DNA of 64,000 nt from Paenibacillus sp. LHD-117 (GCF_030929555.1 NZ_JAVFVT010000044.1:1-64000); one strand, 5' to 3'. Positions 16,885 through 26,405 are shown, counted from the stretch's first letter. Notes: generated from the letters alone by a model not told the origin. Numbers and translations: made by a program.

Positions 16885-18231
16885 ATGGCGAACAAAACGA
16901 CGAAAGTACTGAGCGTTCTGATGGCCGGCGCGCTGGCGACTTCGCTCACCGCATGCGGCGGCAATAACGGAGGAACGAACGAAGGGGCCGCGAACGGCGG
17001 CAACAACGGCGGCAATGCCGGCGGAGAGAAAGCGACAATCACTTTCCAAAACATTTATCCGGATCCGTCCGATCCGAAATACCAAATGATCCGCACGATC
17101 GTAGCGAACTACGAGAAGGATCATCCTAACGTGAAAATCGAGCTGGACTCCCTGAACACGGACCAGCAAAAGCAAAAACTGAAAACGCAAGCGGCATCCA
17201 AAGAAATGCCGGACATCACGATCGTGAACCCCGCGGCTCAAATGCAGCCGTTCGTAGAAGCAGACCTGTTCGCTCCGCTGAACGAAATGGTGGAGAAAAA
17301 CGGACTGAATGACACGTTCCAAGAAGGCCTCCTAGATTACTATACCTTCGACGGCAACCTCTACGCCTTGCCTGACGGCAACAACATCGGACTCGTATAC
17401 TACAACAAGGCGTTGTTCCAACAAGCCGGCGTAGAAGTGCCTACGACATTCGAGGGAATGGTCGAAGCAGCCAAGACGCTTAAAGCGGCAGGCATCACGC
17501 CAATGGCGATCGGCGAGAAGGATTCCTGGACGGGTTCGTTCCTGTTCATGAACATCCTGCTCCGCACGAACGGACCTGGCTTCCTGCAATCGGTAGTCGA
17601 CGGCGAGAAGACGTTTGAAGATCCGGCGTTCGCGGAAGCGGTCGACGCATTCCAAAGCCTGGTTCAAGCGGGCGCGTTCCAAGAAGGCGCGACTTCCTTC
17701 GACTACAACGCCGGCGAAAATCTGTTCAAGACGGGCAAAGCTGCTATGTACTACATGGGAAGCTGGGCAACGGGCGGCATCGAGACTTCCGAGGTGAACA
17801 AAGACGACAACATCGGCGTCTTCAAGTTCCCGACGGTTAACGGCAAAGGCAATCCGGACGAATTCATGCTGGCTCCAGGCTCCGCTTTCGCGGTATCCAA
17901 GAATAGCAAGCACCTGGACGTTACGCTTGACTTCCTGAACTACTTCATGCTGAACTACCCGATCGAAGCGTTCAAAGTAAAAGGCGCGGTCGGCGTGGGT
18001 CAAGTGATCAACGAGGACTTCAAAGCGGCTGGCTACTCCAACATGGCCGTACAAGTGCTGGATCTGTTCAAAGACGTAAAAGGCGGCGACATCTCCTTCG
18101 ACAACACGATGAACCCGGGTACGTCCCAAGTTCACCTGACGAGCATTCAAAACCTGTTCGTATCGAAGAAAGAAGGGGCCGAAGTGGCCAAAGAGCACCA
18201 AAAAGCGTACGAAGAAAACAACAAGAAATAA
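16885..18231 (+). CDS. CUT1 sugar ABC transporter, solute-binding lipoprotein
   Basis: 448-residue extracytoplasmic binding protein of family 1. The signal peptide ends in the lipobox SLTAC with lipidated Cys24. A low-complexity Gly/Asn linker (about 25-48) leads into the binding domain, whose segments LNTDQQKQKLKTQAASKEMPD, DGNLYALPDGNNIGLVYYNK and AAMYYMGSWA are typical of sugar-binding proteins. AAGGGGGAT lies 9 nt before the ATG. Two permeases and a sensor/regulator pair follow; no ATPase gene is present, as usual when a shared MsmX-type ATPase is used. The substrate cannot be read from the sequence. Confidence 0.92.
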   Translation: MANKTTKVLSVLMAGALATSLTACGGNNGGTNEGAANGGNNGGNAGGEKATITFQNIYPDPSDPKYQMIRTIVANYEKDHPNVKIELDSLNTDQQKQKLKTQAASKEMPDITIVNPAAQMQPFVEADLFAPLNEMVEKNGLNDTFQEGLLDYYTFDGNLYALPDGNNIGLVYYNKALFQQAGVEVPTTFEGMVEAAKTLKAAGITPMAIGEKDSWTGSFLFMNILLRTNGPGFLQSVVDGEKTFEDPAFAEAVDAFQSLVQAGAFQEGATSFDYNAGENLFKTGKAAMYYMGSWATGGIETSEVNKDDNIGVFKFPTVNGKGNPDEFMLAPGSAFAVSKNSKHLDVTLDFLNYFMLNYPIEAFKVKGAVGVGQVINEDFKAAGYSNMAVQVLDLFKDVKGGDISFDNTMNPGTSQVHLTSIQNLFVSKKEGAEVAKEHQKAYEENNKK

Positions 18232-18258
18232 CATCTAGACAAAGAAAAACCGTTAATG

Positions 18259-18308
18259 CGATGACGGAGGGGGCTGCTGAACAAGCGCTCCCTCCCATTG
18301 CGTCATCG
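18259..18308 (+). promoter_or_regulatory. Stem-loop between binding-protein and permease genes
   Basis: CGATGACG (18259-18266) pairs with CGTCATCG (18301-18308), and an inner GGAGGG/CCCTCC stem lies between. No T run follows, so it is more likely an mRNA stabiliser or partial attenuator than a full terminator. Such elements often raise the level of the binding protein over the permeases. Confidence 0.6.
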
Positions 18309-18339
18309 GGCGAAGATTTTGAAGAAGGAGATGGATGCC

Positions 18340-19233
18340 TTGAACGTACTGAAAGTGTCCAAGTGGACCATCGCGGCGTTCGTGCTGCCCTGCGTTCTGC
18401 TATATGTCGGACTGGTATTCGTGCCGATCCTCGTATCTGTGTATACCTCATTGCTGGATTGGAACGGAATAGGGGATTCGTCCTTTATCGGACTCGACAA
18501 CTTTACCTACATGCTGACGGACGATCCGGTGTTCTGGCCGGCGGCCTTGCGCACCTTCCTGCTCGCGGGATTCTCGATGATCATTCAATTGCCGCTCGCG
18601 CTGTTCGTGGCGATTCTAATCAGCCGCTACGTGCGCAAAGCGAATTTTCTTGTTTCCAGCTATTTCTTGCCGGTCATTTTGTCGGTCGTCGTTATCGGTC
18701 AATTGTGGAAGACGATTTATAACCCTGCCTCCATGGGCGGGATGATTAACCAAATTCTCGAGAAAATAGGACTGGAGAGCTGGGCTCACGCTTGGCTGAC
18801 CGAACCGAAATACGCGATCTACGCGATTATCGTCGTCGGTCTGTGGCAATACCTGGGCTACCACATTCTGATCCAGTTCACTGGCGTACAGAACATTCCG
18901 GCCGACATTTACGAAGCCGCCAAAATCGATGGCGCCGAAGGCTTCAAGGCCGATCGCTATATAACGCTTCCGATGGTCATTCCGATCTTCAAAATTTCCG
19001 TCGTATTGTCGTTCATCGGTTCCCTGCAATCGTTCGACCTGATCATGGTCATGACGGGCGGCGGTCCCGGCAACGCGACGGACGTTATCGCCAGCCATAT
19101 GTACAAGATGTCGATCCTGTCGCAGAAATTCGGATACGGAAGCGCCATTGCGACCTTCCTTGTCGCCGTCTGCTTGATCGCGACTGTCATCATCAACTTC
19201 CTGTTCACTCGTCTGGACAAAAAGTATTCGTAA
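18340..19233 (+). CDS. CUT1 sugar ABC transporter permease 1
   Basis: 297-residue membrane permease with six predicted helices, the MalF-like partner of the pair. The cytoplasmic EAA loop reads YEAAKIDGAEGFKADRYITLP, which contacts the ATPase. TTG 18340 is chosen because AAGGAG lies 9 nt upstream; the in-frame ATG at 18331 directly abuts that AAGGAG, and a further upstream frame to 18298 has no ribosome site. The protein then starts MNVLKVSKWTIAAF. The next permease begins 16 nt after the stop. Confidence 0.9.
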   Translation: MNVLKVSKWTIAAFVLPCVLLYVGLVFVPILVSVYTSLLDWNGIGDSSFIGLDNFTYMLTDDPVFWPAALRTFLLAGFSMIIQLPLALFVAILISRYVRKANFLVSSYFLPVILSVVVIGQLWKTIYNPASMGGMINQILEKIGLESWAHAWLTEPKYAIYAIIVVGLWQYLGYHILIQFTGVQNIPADIYEAAKIDGAEGFKADRYITLPMVIPIFKISVVLSFIGSLQSFDLIMVMTGGGPGNATDVIASHMYKMSILSQKFGYGSAIATFLVAVCLIATVIINFLFTRLDKKYS

Positions 19234-19249
19234 GAAGGAGGCGCTTCAC

Positions 19250-20110
19250 ATGAGCCGATCCGCGACTCTACCAGAAAGCGGCAGACGCTTCTCGGTAGCC
19301 AAACCATTCATTTACCTTGTGCTGGGCATCCTGCTCGTCACGCAGCTTTATCCGCTCGTCTGGCTGTTCTTGTATTCCTTCAAGACCAACGACGAAATCC
19401 TGTCCGGCAGCTTCTTCTCGCTCCCCGACGTGTGGCAGATCGAGAACTATCAGGCGGCGATCGAAAGCGGGAACTACTGGAAGTATCTCAGCAACAGCCT
19501 GATCGTCACCTCGATCACGATGGTGAGCGTTATCCTTCTTGCCTCTTTGGCGGCTTTCGCCATTACGCGGTTCCAGTGGAAATACGGCCAAATGGTTTTG
19601 CTGCTGTTCTTGCTCGGCATGATGATTCCGCTTCAGAGCACGCTCTTGCCGCTTATGATTATTTTCAAGAACATGGACATCCTAAACACGCATCTGTCGT
19701 TGATTTTGCCGTATATCGCCTTCCAAACGCCGATTTCCGTGTTCATCTTGAGCGGCTTCATGAAGTCGATCCCGAATGAGATCGAGGAATCCGCGATCAT
19801 CGACGGCGCGGGCGTATTCCGGATTTTCCGCAGCATTGTTCTGCCGGTTTCCATACCGCCGATCGTGACGGTGTGTATCCTGACGTTCATTAATATCTGG
19901 AACGAATATATTTTGGCCGCAACGTTCATCTCTTCGGAGAGGCTGAAAACATTGCCTTTCGGCGTTAACAGCTTCGTCGGCCAATATTCCGTCAACTACG
20001 GCGCCATCGGCGCTTACCTGGTGCTTGGCGCGCTGCCGGTCATCATCATTTACTTCCTGCTCTCCGAGCGTATTACGAAAGGGATGGTAGCTGGCGCCGT
20101 TAAGGGGTAA
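19250..20110 (+). CDS. CUT1 sugar ABC transporter permease 2
   Basis: 286-residue permease, MalG-like. It has six hydrophobic segments and an EAA loop EESAIIDGAGVFRIFRSIVLP. The C-terminus LSERITKGMVAGAVKG is the usual end of this family. GGAGG lies 8 nt upstream of the ATG. It pairs with the gene before it, and the histidine kinase gene starts 10 nt after the stop, so transporter and sensor are one operon. Confidence 0.92.
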   Translation: MSRSATLPESGRRFSVAKPFIYLVLGILLVTQLYPLVWLFLYSFKTNDEILSGSFFSLPDVWQIENYQAAIESGNYWKYLSNSLIVTSITMVSVILLASLAAFAITRFQWKYGQMVLLLFLLGMMIPLQSTLLPLMIIFKNMDILNTHLSLILPYIAFQTPISVFILSGFMKSIPNEIEESAIIDGAGVFRIFRSIVLPVSIPPIVTVCILTFINIWNEYILAATFISSERLKTLPFGVNSFVGQYSVNYGAIGAYLVLGALPVIIIYFLLSERITKGMVAGAVKG

Positions 20111-20120
20111 GATAGGAAAC

Positions 20121-21947
20121 ATGAAACCATTCCAATCGATCCACGGCCGCTTGTTCCCGATGTTCCTGCTCAGTATGCTTGGGCTCCTGCTCGTCGTAAC
20201 GGTGGTGTTCTACCACCGTGCGACGGAGCAGGTCAGGGACAAAGTCAGCTCCATTTCCGAAAAAAACATTTCTCAGACGGTCGATTTGTTCGATCTATTG
20301 CTCAAAAGTTATGACAGCGTCACCAAATCGCTGAACAGCAACAACGAGCTGATCCGCCTGCTCAAGCAATACAGCACGGCCGATTCCGTTCAGGCGGTCC
20401 AGCTGGAGAAGCAAATCAGCGACATTATCGCAGCGATCTTCTATTCGCGCAGCGATAACGTCGGCATTCATATCGTGACCCGGTACGACAAAGTGTTCAG
20501 CTTCGATCGGACCAACGGAGGCTCCGTCCGGGAGTATTCCGAGACGAGTTGGTTTACGGAGCTGAAGGGCTCCACGGGTGAAATGAAATGGCTAGGGGTA
20601 TATCCGGAGTCGCTTATGAGCGCAGGCATACATCGGCCCGTTTTTGCGTTCGGCCGTCAACTGTTCGAGTTGTCCTCGCTGAAGTCCATCGGCATCGTGC
20701 TCATCGAGACGGATGCCGACGCCATCGCGTCGGCGCTCACGAACGCGAGTCTCTCGGCAGACAGCCAAGTTGTCATCCGCGACGCGGACGGAGCCGATAT
20801 TATCCGCTCCAAGGTCGCGGAGGAGACCCAGATCGGGGATATCCCGGCCGGCTGGCCCGGCAAGATCGCTCCGGGCGCGATCGTGGCGCGGAGCGTTCCC
20901 GGCGCGATGATGACCGCGGCTCGGATCGGCATCGCGGATTGGACGATGATCAGCATCACGCCGAATAAGGAGCTACAGCTGGAGCTGAAGGATACGCAGC
21001 AATTTCTAATCTCGCTTTCGCTTATCCTGATCGTAGCGGCGACGGTGCTGGCTACGCTGGTGTCGCGCTCCTTTTCTTCCCCGTTCAAGCGGCTCATCCA
21101 GCAGATGAAGATGGTGGAGCTGGGCAATTTCAAGGGCGAGGTGCAGGTTCAGTCCTACTACGAGATCAATGTGTTGGTAGGCTCCTTCAACCGTATGGTG
21201 CAGCAGATGGACGATCTGATCGAACGCATCAAGCTGTCGTCCATCAGCGAGAAAAACGCGCAGCTGCAGGCGCTGCAGTCGCAAGTAAACCCTCATTTCC
21301 TGTTCAATACGCTCGACATGATCTATTGGATGCTGGATGAACGGGAGAACGACAGGCTTGGCCGCGTCATCTTGGCGTTGTCGCGCATCTTCCGCTATAG
21401 CAGCGACTGGGAAGAAGCGTCGATGGCGAAGCTTCGGCTGGAGCTGGAGCAGTTCCGGCATTATTTTACGATTATCGAGACGCGTCTCGGCGGCAGGGTG
21501 CAAACGTCCATCGAGGTGGAAGAGAGATGGCTGGGCGTGGAAGTGCCCAAGATGATTCTTCAGCCGATCGTCGAGAACGCAGTGAAATACGGGCTTGAAC
21601 CACTGAAGCGCCCGGGTTCGCTACACGTTTATTCCAGGGAAGCCGATGGCGGCAAGCTGGAGATCGTCGTGGAGGACGACGGCATCGGCATGGACGAGGA
21701 TACGCTGCGGCGGATTCGGACGATGCTGGAAGAGGCGCCGCAAGCGCCGGTCCAAGAGGAAGCCGGCTCGGCCGAAGGCGAAGGCGGGCATCGGGCTCGC
21801 AGGGGCATCGGGCTGCTGAACGTTCACAGGCGGATTCGGCTCATGTTCGGGGAAGCATACGGACTGCGCGTCGAGAGCGAGATGGGCGAAGGCACGGTAA
21901 TTATCGCATCATTCCCGATACAGGGGGGAGAGGGGACTTCCGGATGA
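20121..21947 (+). CDS. YesM-type sensor histidine kinase
   Basis: 608 residues. A membrane helix near 11-31 and another near 293-313 flank a large extracellular sensor domain. HAMP follows, then the His_kinase domain with phospho-accepting His392 in SQVNPHFLFNTLD. The HATPase shows IVENAVKYGLEP and DDGIGMD. This class works with AraC-type regulators of sugar transport. A Glu/Gly-rich insert (about 540-560) sits within the ATPase lid. It overlaps the regulator gene by 4 nt (ATGA) and probably senses the transported sugar or its binding protein. Confidence 0.92.
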   Translation: MKPFQSIHGRLFPMFLLSMLGLLLVVTVVFYHRATEQVRDKVSSISEKNISQTVDLFDLLLKSYDSVTKSLNSNNELIRLLKQYSTADSVQAVQLEKQISDIIAAIFYSRSDNVGIHIVTRYDKVFSFDRTNGGSVREYSETSWFTELKGSTGEMKWLGVYPESLMSAGIHRPVFAFGRQLFELSSLKSIGIVLIETDADAIASALTNASLSADSQVVIRDADGADIIRSKVAEETQIGDIPAGWPGKIAPGAIVARSVPGAMMTAARIGIADWTMISITPNKELQLELKDTQQFLISLSLILIVAATVLATLVSRSFSSPFKRLIQQMKMVELGNFKGEVQVQSYYEINVLVGSFNRMVQQMDDLIERIKLSSISEKNAQLQALQSQVNPHFLFNTLDMIYWMLDERENDRLGRVILALSRIFRYSSDWEEASMAKLRLELEQFRHYFTIIETRLGGRVQTSIEVEERWLGVEVPKMILQPIVENAVKYGLEPLKRPGSLHVYSREADGGKLEIVVEDDGIGMDEDTLRRIRTMLEEAPQAPVQEEAGSAEGEGGHRARRGIGLLNVHRRIRLMFGEAYGLRVESEMGEGTVIIASFPIQGGEGTSG

Positions 21948-23119
21948 ACATTCTGGTCGTCGACGACGAGGAAGTCATACGCAGCGGCATCGAGCGGACA
22001 ATTCGCAGGCAATTTCCGCAGCACCGCGTCTTGATGGCGGCCAGCCCGGAGGAAGCTGTCGAGCTGCTGAAAAACTTGCCGATCGATCTCGTGCTGACCG
22101 ACGTGCTCATGCCGGGCATGACGGGACTTGAGCTGATCGAGATTTCGCGCAAGCGGCATTCGCATATCAAGTGGGTCGTCATCTCCGCTTACTCCGAATT
22201 CGCTTATGCGAGGGAAGCCGTCCGCCTCGGGGCGAAGGACTACCTGCTCAAGCCGATCGGCAAGGAATTGTTGATCGACATGATCCAGGACATTGGCGAG
22301 GAGATTGAGAAGGAGAACGAACGGAACAAAGAAACGCAGCTGCTCGCGCGCAACCTGCGGTTCCTTCGGGAAGCCATCTTCGCGCGCTGGGCGTCCGACC
22401 TCGATCTCGGCGGCATCGACCTGTCGCCGTTTGTCGGCAATCACCCGTACTTCCATCTGCTCATGCTGAGGCTCGACAGCGAATCGGACTTGAAGCTCGA
22501 GCATTTTATCGTGGAGAACGTCATGTCGGAGCTGATCGATTCGGCCGGTGAAGGGTTCGTGGCCAGCATCGACTCCAAGAACTTGCTCGGGCTGGTCACC
22601 TTGCGGGAAGCGGCCGGTCTCGGGCCGCTTATCGAGCAGCTTCGGTCGCATCTGAAGCGTTACCTCAAAATTCCGTTCCAGGTGCTGCATTCGGAGCGGA
22701 TTACCGACCTGGAATCCGTGCCGGAGCAAGTGAAGCAGATGCACAAGTCGTCCGAGTCGAAGGTGTACGACCATTATGCCAGCGGCGGGGAAAAGGCGGT
22801 CGAGGTGGCGATGCAGTATATCCACTCCCATTTCGCATCGGAGCTGACGCTGGAGAAGGTTGCATCCGTCGTTTACTTGAACACGGTTTACTTCAGCCAG
22901 CTGTTCAAGCAGAAGACGGGGGGCGGCTTCAAGGAATACGTGACGCAGCTGCGCCTGGACCGCGCGATGGAGCTGCTGAGCCAATCGGAGCTCAAGATCG
23001 GCGAAATCGCGGATCGCGTCGGTTACTCCGACGTCCGCCACTTCTCCCAGATCTTCCGCAAGAAGACCGGCTGCACGCCGTCCGAATACCGCCAGAACGC
23101 TGCCGCGCCGGTTCATTAA
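21944..23119 (+). CDS. YesN-type response regulator with AraC DNA-binding domain
   Basis: 391 residues. The receiver domain (about 1-120) has DDEE, phospho-acceptor Asp53 in LVLTDVLMPGMTG, and KDYLLKP. A middle region of about 160 residues without clear motifs is followed by a two-helix-turn-helix AraC domain (about 285-388) with YFSQLFKQKTGGGFKEYV and RHFSQIFRKKTGCTPSEYR. It is expected to activate the transporter operon upstream. The stop codon lies inside the loop of the terminator that follows. Confidence 0.92.
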   Translation: MNILVVDDEEVIRSGIERTIRRQFPQHRVLMAASPEEAVELLKNLPIDLVLTDVLMPGMTGLELIEISRKRHSHIKWVVISAYSEFAYAREAVRLGAKDYLLKPIGKELLIDMIQDIGEEIEKENERNKETQLLARNLRFLREAIFARWASDLDLGGIDLSPFVGNHPYFHLLMLRLDSESDLKLEHFIVENVMSELIDSAGEGFVASIDSKNLLGLVTLREAAGLGPLIEQLRSHLKRYLKIPFQVLHSERITDLESVPEQVKQMHKSSESKVYDHYASGGEKAVEVAMQYIHSHFASELTLEKVASVVYLNTVYFSQLFKQKTGGGFKEYVTQLRLDRAMELLSQSELKIGEIADRVGYSDVRHFSQIFRKKTGCTPSEYRQNAAAPVH

Positions 23120-23134
23120 CCGGCGCTTTTTTTT
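23105..23134 (+). terminator. Terminator overlapping the regulator stop codon
   Basis: GCGCCGGTT (23105-23113) and AACCGGCGC (23118-23126) form a perfect 9-bp stem with a 4-nt loop, then eight T. The TAA stop (23117-23119) lies in the loop and stem. Confidence 0.9.
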
Positions 23135-23243
23135 CGCGCTAATAATGATGACCTGCGTTAAGTTCCCCAAGAAAGGAAATCGTTCCCTGCATCTAGAATG
23201 GTATTAGCAATAACAGTAATCGCATTGCGGAAGGAGAACTTCG

Positions 23244-23504
23244 ATGCAAAAGACGCTTAAAACCATTGTATCCTGGATGCCGTACGTCTTTTTGCTGGTC
23301 TGTCTCTTGTTTTACATCGTCCTGCTGCGGGCGCCGATCTGGTTTCTTGGCGGGATCGCCGTCGGGCTGGCCGCTTATTGGGGAAGTTATGGCGTTATCA
23401 AAATTGGAGGATTCTCTGTCCTAAAATGGTTCCTAATCGCGATCGTATATTTGTCCTTTGCCTTATTGTTATACGGGCTGTGGTATACGGTTCAGCTTGA
23501 CTAG
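23244..23504 (+). CDS. Small membrane protein, unknown function
   Basis: 86 residues with three hydrophobic helices (about 10-31, 33-50 and 58-80) and few charges. No family recognised. It is considered real because GAAGGAG lies 8-9 nt before the ATG and a terminator follows. It stands alone between the transporter operon and the N-acetyltransferase. Confidence 0.65.
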   Translation: MQKTLKTIVSWMPYVFLLVCLLFYIVLLRAPIWFLGGIAVGLAAYWGSYGVIKIGGFSVLKWFLIAIVYLSFALLLYGLWYTVQLD

Positions 23505-23523
23505 AGTCTGCCAGCATCGAAAA

Positions 23524-23562
23524 GCCGCGAGCAACGGATTCACGTTGGTTCGCGGTTTTTTT
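23524..23562. terminator. Terminator between convergent genes
   Basis: CCGCGA (23525-23530) pairs with TCGCGG (23550-23555) and CAAC with GTTG inside. Seven T follow on the plus strand and CTTTT on the minus strand. Confidence 0.8.
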
Positions 23563-23670
23563 CTGCACAACTTGTGCAATTGGTCGTAGTCAAAGCCGAC
23601 TCGCCTCGTAACCGCGGATTGCAGAAGTTCCCACATGTGCCTGCCACGGGCGACCCGGGTCGTACCCGCC

Positions 23671-24549
23671 TCAGACGTTCCCCGCCAACTCCTGCGCCCG
23701 TTTCCACTCCTCGTGCATGGCGTGGACCTTGCCCCATAACGCGTCTCGACCCGCCGAATCGTAGGCGACGAGCCGTTCACCGAATACGTCTCCGAGTACG
23801 TCGCGCCACCGCGATTGGGTGGAGAGCTCGATTTTCTCCACACGGTCGCCGTCGCGTCTGCTCCATACGCAGCCGCGCAGCTCGTTGCTTCCCGTCGCAT
23901 GTCTATGGCGAACGAGGAATGTCCGAATCCACGGCGATTCCGGTGAGGTGCTGTAATGCTCGTGTTTTGGATAAAAAACCGACAAGTCCTCTAAGACATC
24001 CGACGCCACATCCACCCCGACGAAATGAGCGAGGGGATCATGTTCGATCCGCCAACCGTTCTTCGACAGCTCTGAATGCGTGACGGTGTACGTGAAGGGA
24101 CCTTGTTTGTAAATGCCTGCCGCCAGCGGAATCGGCTCGAACGGCATATCACCGAGTCCGGCGTCCGCGATCCACAACGCCTCGTCGCCTTCCTCGTTTA
24201 TCGTTCCGACGCTCATCGCCAGATGGAAGCCGTTCAGACGCGGTTCCATTCCGGCCGGCTGTACACCCGCCCAATGCCAATGGACTTTAAATCCCAATGA
24301 ACGCAGCAGTGTCCCGAAAGCGCCGTTCAAATGAAAGCAGTATCCGCTGCGTCCGCCGATGATAAGCTCGATTGATTGCTTGGGATCGATGGAGGCTGGC
24401 TTGCCGGCGACAATGTCGATCGTTTGCCAAGACAGCCGCTCCACATGGGCGCGATGCAACCGGTTCAGAAAAGGAAGCGTCGGCCTTTCGATCTCGGAGA
24501 GGCCGAGTCTTTTCAGATAAGCCTGAATCTCGGAGTTATTCAGAATCAT
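23671..24549 (-). CDS. Arylamine N-acetyltransferase (NAT)
   Basis: 292-residue cytosolic enzyme that moves acetyl groups from acetyl-CoA to arylamines or related amines. The Cys-His-Asp triad is visible: Cys in GGRSGYCFHLNG, His in RLNGFHLAMSV, Asp in WIADAGLGD. LGLSEIERPTLPFLNRLHRAH at the start is typical of bacterial NATs. ATG 24549 (MILNNSEIQ) is chosen because AAGGAG lies 9 nt upstream; frames opening at 24585 have none. It is monocistronic. Confidence 0.88.
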   Translation of the reverse strand: MILNNSEIQAYLKRLGLSEIERPTLPFLNRLHRAHVERLSWQTIDIVAGKPASIDPKQSIELIIGGRSGYCFHLNGAFGTLLRSLGFKVHWHWAGVQPAGMEPRLNGFHLAMSVGTINEEGDEALWIADAGLGDMPFEPIPLAAGIYKQGPFTYTVTHSELSKNGWRIEHDPLAHFVGVDVASDVLEDLSVFYPKHEHYSTSPESPWIRTFLVRHRHATGSNELRGCVWSRRDGDRVEKIELSTQSRWRDVLGDVFGERLVAYDSAGRDALWGKVHAMHEEWKRAQELAGNV

Positions 24550-24686
24550 GATGTTCATCTCCTTGCGCATTGTAGGGTGTTGCATCCTAGTTTACAATGA
24601 ATCTGACTTGTTTAAAATGGACAGAAATCAATAAATTCAAAGGGGCAACGCGGTCTTGAAAGTCCGCGTTTATTGCGCTCTACACC

Positions 24687-24726
24687 AAAAAAAGCCCATT
24701 CCACGGTTCGCGATGGAATGGGCTTT
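24687..24726 (-). terminator. Terminator of the PhoX-like gene
   Basis: AAAGCCCATTCCA pairs perfectly with TGGAATGGGCTTT; on the minus strand the stem ends in a run of seven T. It lies just after the stop at 24743. Confidence 0.9.
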
Positions 24727-24742
24727 CTGCGTGAAAGATGAA

Positions 24743-26236
24743 TTAGAGCTGCCGGAAGGCGTAGACGCCGCTTTGTTTGCCGTCCGCTCCGATCACGGAA
24801 GCGAACAGGGTGCCGCTAGGGCCGAAGGCCGGCAGCGACATTGCGCCGTCGCCCGGCGCGTACGCGAAAGCTTGCGCTTGCCCGAACGACTCGCCTTGGG
24901 GAGTTAACGCGTATAGAGCGTTACTGCCGAACGCGGCGAACGCGCCTTGGTGGAGCTGATCCGCGGCGATTCCGGATGCGGCCCACAGCCTGCCGGAGTT
25001 ATCGAACGCGAGAGCGCCCGGTGAGCTGATCGCCGCCTGACGTCCCCCGGCGACGACGAGATCGGATTCGAACGCGACAGCTTCCGCGTCATTGCCGTTC
25101 TCGACGATCCGAAGGATGCTGCCATGGCCGTTGCCGGAACCGTCGTTGCCGCGTTGAGCGACGAACAGCGACCCGTCGGCAGGGTGAAGGGCAACGCCGT
25201 AAGCCCCTTCGAGCTTGGTGGCGCCGAGCACGAACGCGGCTTCGTGAGCGTTCGTCAGGACGCCCGCTTGCTCCTTCAGCAAGACGAGCAGCTCTTCGCG
25301 CAAACGATTGACGCCAGCCGGGACGCGGTAGGCAGGATCGGCAAGCACGCGGCCGGCGGCTTCGCTCGTCAGCTCGACCCAGCGGCCTGCGCTAAGATTG
25401 GCTGCGTAAAGCTTGCCATCCTCGAGCAGGGCGGAGTTGCCGCTGCCTTTAGCCGGATCGTATTTGGCGCTGCTTATGAATTTGTACAGCGCATGTTCGC
25501 CGCCCATATAAACGGCGATCCGTCCGCTGCTCGTGACAACGACGGTTGCATCGCCATGCGCGAAACGTCCCAGCGCCGTGTGTTTGCGCACGCCGAAGCC
25601 CGCGTCCTTCGGATCGGCTTCGCCGATCCAGCCGTACGACGGCGGATTGATGCCCGCACGAATGGCGTCGGCATCGTCTGGCCGCTCGCCGGCAAGAACG
25701 GTGCCCCACGGCGTGCGGCCGACGGAGCCGTTGCTCCATAGTCCTTGCGCGACGGATGAACCGTTCATGGCTTTGGAGCCTTTGGCCGGACCGGTCAACT
25801 GGACGCGGTCCATGGCCGTGATGCGGCGGGAGCCCGCGACGGACTTGTCCGCCTTCCAAGCGCCGCCCGGCTCGCGTTTGACGCCAATGATCGAAGCGCC
25901 GCGCTCGCGCGGGTCGCTTGCGCCCGCAAGGCTGCGGCTGACCCACAAGATGCCTTCGTTCGCACTGGCACCCTGCATGAATACGAGATTGCCTCCGCCT
26001 GAGCCAACCGGCTGAATCGAATCGATAGAGTAGCCGATCGGCGCGGTTAATTCGCTCGCCTTCATCGGCTTCAGCGATGGGAAAGGCAGCGCCGCGGGTG
26101 AACCGCCGGCGGCCGCTTCGGCTTTTTCGACCAATGGTCCCAGACCCGTTGACGCCACGGCGATCGTGGCCGCGCTGGAACCGAGGAAACCTAGAAATTT
26201 GCGGCGTGACATTTGATTATTTTCGTGACCGTTCAT
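24743..26236 (-). CDS. Tat-exported PhoX-like (DUF839) protein
   Basis: 497 residues. The N-terminus has a twin-arginine signal SRRKFLGFLG with a hydrophobic stretch and an AEA-type cleavage region, so the protein is folded before export. The body resembles the PhoX/DUF839 group of predicted phosphatases: SYGWIGEADPKD, GRIAVYMGGEHALYKFISS, GVALHPADGSLFVAQRG. PhoX proteins bind iron and calcium, but the ligands were not traced here. GGAGGT lies 4 nt before ATG 26236; the upstream extension to 26269 has no ribosome site. The exact substrate is unknown. Confidence 0.8.
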   Translation of the reverse strand: MNGHENNQMSRRKFLGFLGSSAATIAVASTGLGPLVEKAEAAAGGSPAALPFPSLKPMKASELTAPIGYSIDSIQPVGSGGGNLVFMQGASANEGILWVSRSLAGASDPRERGASIIGVKREPGGAWKADKSVAGSRRITAMDRVQLTGPAKGSKAMNGSSVAQGLWSNGSVGRTPWGTVLAGERPDDADAIRAGINPPSYGWIGEADPKDAGFGVRKHTALGRFAHGDATVVVTSSGRIAVYMGGEHALYKFISSAKYDPAKGSGNSALLEDGKLYAANLSAGRWVELTSEAAGRVLADPAYRVPAGVNRLREELLVLLKEQAGVLTNAHEAAFVLGATKLEGAYGVALHPADGSLFVAQRGNDGSGNGHGSILRIVENGNDAEAVAFESDLVVAGGRQAAISSPGALAFDNSGRLWAASGIAADQLHQGAFAAFGSNALYALTPQGESFGQAQAFAYAPGDGAMSLPAFGPSGTLFASVIGADGKQSGVYAFRQL

Positions 26237-26308
26237 GGGCACCTCCGAAAGTACTGTGAATAATAGCAAATTTATTGCAAAGTTCGAGAATTAAGTATGT
26301 AAATAGCT

Positions 26309-26336
26309 GTTGATAATCGTCTCTATCAACTATAAT
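26309..26336 (+). promoter_or_regulatory. Promoter with overlapping inverted repeat before the collar/SLH operon
   Basis: GTTGATA (26309-26315) and TATCAAC (26324-26330) form a perfect inverted repeat with an 8-nt spacer. TTGATA (26310-26315) and TATAAT (26331-26336) make a -35/-10 pair with a short 15-bp spacer, so a protein bound at the repeat would cover the promoter. Confidence 0.5.
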
Positions 26337-26405
26337 ACATAAGGGAGAACAGTGTTGGAAAGCGGTTCTCGCAATTTTATTTTTTGATATAAGGCAGGGA
26401 AGCGG

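Noticed and set aside
18261..18722. 153-codon ORF at the start of the permease 1 region
   Set aside because: Overlaps permease 1 in another frame, and its start lies within the intergenic stem-loop.
21824..23170. 448-codon minus-strand ORF opposite the YesN-type regulator
   Set aside because: The plus frame has receiver and AraC motifs; the minus frame has none and spans the terminator.
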